Assembly (NCBI RefSeq): GCF_011764425.1
Contig: NZ_BLPF01000001.1
Coordinates: 1,293,001-1,357,000 of the forward strand
Direction of reading: 5' to 3'
Origin: Phytohabitans houttuyneae
GTDB taxonomy: Bacteria; Actinomycetota; Actinomycetes; Mycobacteriales; Micromonosporaceae
DNA: 64,000 nt
The position numbers and the translations under genes were made by a program. Shown here one piece after another: positions 60,643 to 64,000 of this stretch. The stretch's first letter is position 1. Each line of letters starts with the position of its first letter. Below the pieces are notes generated by a model. That model had not been told where the DNA came from, did no database searches, and worked only from the letters and a program-made list of their open reading frames with translations.

Positions 60643-61483
60643 CCGCGGCCATCCGCGGGTTGTCCGCTGACTGCGCCCCGATCGCCGTGCCGAGGTTGAG
60701 CGCCCAGCCGCGGGCGCGTACCCACGTGTCCGGGTCCATGCCGGTCAGCGCGTCGTAGCGGGCGCGGAAGGCGGCCCGTCCGGCCGCGTCGAAGGCCAGC
60801 CACGCGACGGCCAGGTCGGTCGCCGGGTCGCCGGCGGTGAGGTCGCCGAAGTCGATAACCGCGGCGAGCCGGGCCGGCGCGGAGGGCGCCAGCACGAGGT
60901 TGCCCGGGTGCAGATCGCCGTGCAGCCAGTACGGCGGGCCGGCCCAAACCGGCGCGGACACGAGCCGCTCCCAGAGTGCGAGCAGGTCGGGCCGGCCGGC
61001 GAGGCGTTCGCGGACCGCCGGGTCGCGGGCGGCGAGTGGCACACCGCGCCACGGGTTGGCCGGCGCGCCGGCGGGCGCTGGCCCGTGCAGCCGGGCCAGG
61101 AACTCGGCCAGTTCGGCGGCGGCCGGCGCGCGCTCGGGCGGCGGCACGTCCACGGCCGGCCGCCCCTCGAACCACGGGCAGATCGACCACGGCCACGGGT
61201 ACCCCTCGCCGGGCACGCCGGCCCGGACCGGTGCGGGTACGACCGTGCCGGTGCGCGCGGCGAGGGCGGGCAGCCAGCGCTGCTCGTGGCGGATCAGGTC
61301 GACGGCGACGGCCCGCCGCGGCAGCCGCACGCACAGGTCGGCGCCGAGCCGGTAGATGACGTTGTCCCACCCGTTCGCGACCAGTCGCAGCGGTCCGTCG
61401 AGGTCGGGATGCTGCGCTCGGACGAGCCTGTGCACGAGTGTTGCGTCGATGTCGACCTCAGCCGCCGGTGTGTCCACGCCCAC
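60611..61483 (-). CDS. aminoglycoside phosphotransferase-family kinase
   Basis: APH/choline-kinase-like enzyme of 290 residues. The Brenner motif HGDLHPGNLVL holds the catalytic Asp, and IDFGDLTAGDPATDLA the Mg2+ Asp; the N-lobe has NVIYRLGADLCVRLPRR with the ATP-contacting residues. Such genes in soil actinomycetes may phosphorylate aminoglycosides or metabolites; resistance cannot be claimed from sequence. GTG 61483 is the start. Confidence 0.88.
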   Translation of the reverse strand: MGVDTPAAEVDIDATLVHRLVRAQHPDLDGPLRLVANGWDNVIYRLGADLCVRLPRRAVAVDLIRHEQRWLPALAARTGTVVPAPVRAGVPGEGYPWPWSICPWFEGRPAVDVPPPERAPAAAELAEFLARLHGPAPAGAPANPWRGVPLAARDPAVRERLAGRPDLLALWERLVSAPVWAGPPYWLHGDLHPGNLVLAPSAPARLAAVIDFGDLTAGDPATDLAVAWLAFDAAGRAAFRARYDALTGMDPDTWVRARGWALNLGTAIGAQSADNPRMAAVSVHALAEVR

Positions 61484-61665
61484 ATCCTGCCCTTAGCGCG
61501 GAAATCGGCGACAACCCGTCGGACGGGCTGGGGCGTCCATCAGAAAGACGGCAGGAGCACCTGTCCCCATAGACCCCACAAACCCCATAACGCCCGCCCG
61601 CTGCGCCAGATACCCCCCTGCGCGGCGCGGACAACTGCGGGCTGAATCAGGAAGGAGTCGACAGG

Positions 61666-63318
61666 ATGCACAAGATGCATCGGTCGAAGCGCGCATTCGC
61701 GCTCACCGCCATCGCGACGGTGTCGCTTGTCGCGGCGGGCTGCAGCGGTGGTGGAGATGAGGATACCGGCAACGAGGACGCCACGGCCAACGCTTCCATC
61801 ACCATCAACGGCACGCAGCCGGAGGTCGGTCTCGTGCCCGGCAACACCAGCGAAACCGGCGGTGGCAACATCGTCGACCACCTCTGGACCGGCCTGATCA
61901 CGTACCCGCCGGGCGGGGGCGAGCCGGAGAACGCGGTGGCGGAGTCGATCGACACGACCGACTCCCAGAACTACACAGTGAAAATCAAGAAGGGCACCAA
62001 GTTCCACGACGGTACCGAGGTGAAGGCGAAGAACTTCGTCGACGCGTGGAACTACACCGCACTCTCCACAAACGGGCAGCAGCAGGCGAGCTTCTTCAGC
62101 GACATCGAGGGTTTCGCCGACGTGCACCCGGAGGACCCGGACGGCGAAGGGCCGCAGGAGGCGCCGGAACCGAAGGCGCAGACGATGTCCGGCCTCGCCG
62201 CGGTGGACGACTACACGTTCACCATCAAGCTCCAGGCACCGTTCTCCATCTTCAAGAGCAAGCTGGGCTTCGCGGCGTACTCGCCGATGCCAGACGTCTT
62301 CTTCCAGCAGGGGCCGGACACCTTCGGGCGCAATCCGATCGGCAACGGGCCGGTCAAGTTCGTCTCCTGGCAGGACGATGTGGACATCCGGCTGGCCCGG
62401 TTCGACGAGTACACGCTCGCCGACAAGGTCAAGGTCAAGGAGGTGACGGTCAAGCTCTACCAGGAGGACACCGCCGCCTACGCCGACCTGCAGTCCAACC
62501 ACCTCGACTTCATGCAGCAGGTGCCCGTCGTGAGCCTCGCGGGTGAGAAGTGGAAGTCCGACCTCGGCGACCGGGCGATCGACATCGCGATCCCGGTGCA
62601 GCAGATGATCTCGTTCCCCATCTACGACGCCCGGTTCAAGAACCCCGACCTGCGCAAGGCCATCTCCCTCGCCATCAACCGCGAGGAGATCGCCTCCAAG
62701 GTCTTCTTCAACAGCCGCAAGCCGGCCACGAGCTGGGCCGCACCCGGCACTCCGGGCGCCGAGCAGTTCGCCTGCACCGCCTGCTCGTACAACAAGGAGG
62801 AGGCTGTGGCGCTGCTGCAGAAGGCGGGTGGCTTCAGCGGCCGGCTGGTGTTCTCCTACAACGCCGACGCCAGCCACAAGGACTGGATGGAGGCGGTCGC
62901 GCAGAGCGTGAAGAACACATTGGGCATCGACGCGGTGGCCCAGGGCGTACCGACGTTCAGCAACTTCCGCCAGCTGATCAACGCGCGCAAGATGACCGGG
63001 CCGTACCGCGCCGCCTGGCAGGCCGACTACCCGAGCGCGGAAAACTGGGTCGGCCCGCTCTACGTCAAGGGCGCCGCCTCCAACGACGGCCAGTACGACA
63101 ACGCCGACGTCAACCGCCTGTACGGGGAGGGCACGAAGGCGGCGACGGTCGAGGAGGCGTACGCCAAGTTCGCCGAGGCCATCAAGATCGTGGACGCCGA
63201 GGTGCCGTCGATGCCGATCGTCGCGGTCTCCCAGCAGTCCGGCATCTCCGACCGGCTCAAGCCCATCAAGACCGACTGGGTCGGCGTCATCGACCTCTCC
63301 TCGGTCGAGCTGAAATAA
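61666..63318 (+). CDS. peptide/oligopeptide ABC transporter substrate-binding lipoprotein (family 5)
   Basis: Solute-binding protein family 5 (OppA/DppA-like), 550 residues. GGAAGGAG lies upstream of ATG 61666. Lipobox LVAAGC near residue 27, Gly/Asp linker, then the family pattern: PGNTSETGGGNIVDHLWTGLITY, TVKIKKGTKFHDGTEVKAKNFVDAW, GNGPVKFVSW and DLRKAISLAINREEIA. Binds peptides or similar oligomers outside the cell. Permease and ATPase genes are not in the window. A terminator directly follows, so it is monocistronic here. Confidence 0.9.
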   Translation: MHKMHRSKRAFALTAIATVSLVAAGCSGGGDEDTGNEDATANASITINGTQPEVGLVPGNTSETGGGNIVDHLWTGLITYPPGGGEPENAVAESIDTTDSQNYTVKIKKGTKFHDGTEVKAKNFVDAWNYTALSTNGQQQASFFSDIEGFADVHPEDPDGEGPQEAPEPKAQTMSGLAAVDDYTFTIKLQAPFSIFKSKLGFAAYSPMPDVFFQQGPDTFGRNPIGNGPVKFVSWQDDVDIRLARFDEYTLADKVKVKEVTVKLYQEDTAAYADLQSNHLDFMQQVPVVSLAGEKWKSDLGDRAIDIAIPVQQMISFPIYDARFKNPDLRKAISLAINREEIASKVFFNSRKPATSWAAPGTPGAEQFACTACSYNKEEAVALLQKAGGFSGRLVFSYNADASHKDWMEAVAQSVKNTLGIDAVAQGVPTFSNFRQLINARKMTGPYRAAWQADYPSAENWVGPLYVKGAASNDGQYDNADVNRLYGEGTKAATVEEAYAKFAEAIKIVDAEVPSMPIVAVSQQSGISDRLKPIKTDWVGVIDLSSVELK

Positions 63319-63332
63319 CCCAACGGGGGGTG

Positions 63333-63370
63333 GGCCGGGCCGTGCGGAAGCCTCCCCGCACGGCCCGGCC
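63333..63370 (+). terminator. terminator hairpin after peptide SBP gene
   Basis: 63333-63347 (GGCCGGGCCGTGCGG) and 63356-63370 form a perfect 15-bp stem with an 8-base loop, 14 bases past the stop. Confidence 0.8.
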
Positions 63371-63392
63371 GTGCCGGCCGCCACCTTCTGGG

Positions 63393-64000
63393 ATGATCGC
63401 GCCCGTGGACGCCCGCACCCTGCTCCTGGAGACTCTTGCCGGCCGCGTGCTCGCGGTGGCGCGGCCACATCCCGTGCGCGTGGCGGTCGACGGCTGCTCC
63501 GCCGCCGGCAAGACCACCCTCGCCGGTGAGCTTGCCGCCGCGCTGCGCACCCGCACGACCCGCCCGGTGCTGCGCGCCAGCGTCGACGACTTCACGAAAC
63601 CGGCGGGCACGCGCACGGCGTACCCGCCGCACACGCCGGAGAGCTACTACCTGGACACCTGGGACCCCGCCCAGATCCGCGCCGACCTGCTGCTGCCGCT
63701 GGGCCCGGCCGGCGACGGCCAGTACCGCACCGCCCCCGGCGCACCCACGACCCGCGCGCCCGGCGGCGCGATCCTGCTCGCGGACGGCATCTTCCTGCAG
63801 CGCCCCGAGCTCGACCCGCACTGGGACCTGCGGATCTACCTGCACGTCGGCTTCGACGTGGTCCTCGAGCGCGGCGTGGCCCGCGACCACCAGCGGATGG
63901 GTGGCGCGGCCGAGGCGGAACGCCGCTACCGGACCAAGTACCTGCCCGCCGAGCGCCGCTACGTCACGGACGTCCGCCCGGCCGAACGCGCCGACGTTCT
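63393..64000 (+). CDS. uridine kinase-like P-loop protein, 3' end outside window
   Basis: N-terminal 202 residues of a uridine-kinase-like NTPase. Walker A is DGCSAAGKTTLAGEL near residue 34; RASVDDFTKPAGTR gives the substrate/Walker-B region, and LLADGIFLQRPEL is the family's second acidic strand; the lid begins RDHQRMGG. ATG 63393 is taken; GTG 63405 is a good alternative. The frame is open to the last base, so the C-terminus lies beyond the window. Related in fold to the kinase at 11.5-12.2 kb but not a close copy. Confidence 0.85.
   Translation, partial: MIAPVDARTLLLETLAGRVLAVARPHPVRVAVDGCSAAGKTTLAGELAAALRTRTTRPVLRASVDDFTKPAGTRTAYPPHTPESYYLDTWDPAQIRADLLLPLGPAGDGQYRTAPGAPTTRAPGGAILLADGIFLQRPELDPHWDLRIYLHVGFDVVLERGVARDHQRMGGAAEAERRYRTKYLPAERRYVTDVRPAERADV

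Noticed and set aside
60611-61483. Aminoglycoside resistance gene
   Set aside because: The kinase fold is clear, but nothing in the sequence distinguishes antibiotic from metabolite substrates.

Overview
The window is GC-rich actinobacterial chromosome. The gene families present point to a filamentous soil actinomycete of the Micromonosporaceae type: SigE-family ECF sigma factor, DUF5709, DUF3152, large secreted sugar dehydrogenase/ThuA proteins with PKD, CBM6 and ricin domains, many LacI/TetR/HxlR/IclR regulators, and GTG or leaderless starts. The family placement is inference from gene content. No rRNA, tRNA, CRISPR array or prophage was seen.

Layout. 1-4.4 kb: housekeeping-type genes (DUF3455, methyltransferase, Bcr/CflA efflux, DUF5709, NhaA). 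4.4-5.86 kb: a non-coding repeat block. 5.86-10.94 kb: small stress, redox and regulatory genes (DsbA-like, VOC, YdeI, WYL, HxlR with an FAD oxidoreductase, NTF2, TetR). 10.96-11.52 kb: a second repeat element. 11.55-15.3 kb: kinase, lysoplasmalogenase, and a mannonate-dehydratase-type enolase with a LacI regulator. 15.4-27.7 kb: a carbohydrate region with two secreted proteins, a giant ThuA/sugar-dehydrogenase protein, a serine hydrolase, and a complete sugar ABC importer (SBP plus two permeases) behind a CebR-like palindrome. 27.7-31.7 kb: TetR, desaturase, CrtI-like oxidoreductase and glycosyltransferase. 31.7-33.4 kb: GlnH-like lipoprotein and LysE exporter. 33.4-34.4 kb: repeat-filled convergent gap. 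34.4-40.5 kb: secreted fibronectin/CBM protein and a second ThuA and sugar-dehydrogenase pair. 41-42.5 kb: IS5-type transposase remnant and repeats. 42.5-51 kb: second GlnH-like lipoprotein, then an IclR-ALDH-ABC importer-discoidin run in which each gene from ALDH on overlaps the next by 1-4 nt. 51.2-57.8 kb: MBL/NIPSNAP, HxlR, imine reductase-like/SDR, GlxA/NIPSNAP, hydrolase and lipoprotein. 57.8-64 kb: DUF3152, SigE with partner, CBU_0592, phosphotransferase, family-5 peptide SBP, and a uridine-kinase-like gene cut by the window end.

Two themes stand out. First, a family of mosaic, MITE-like non-coding elements (modules A, B and C, partly bounded by 14-bp or 112-bp inverted repeats) fills almost every large convergent gap. 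One end of these elements is homologous to the 3' end of the IS5-type transposase remnant at 41.3-41.9 kb. Second, six genes are broken by eight one-base deletions, each in a run of G (or C on the other strand) of 3-5. Restoring one base each time gives a family-typical protein, so these look more like consensus errors than true pseudogenes.

The carbohydrate genes form the functional core. Extracellular sugar-oxidising proteins with carbohydrate-binding modules lie near two monosaccharide/oligosaccharide ABC importers, an aldehyde dehydrogenase, a sugar-acid dehydratase and sugar-type regulators. This suggests saprophytic use of plant or fungal polysaccharides.
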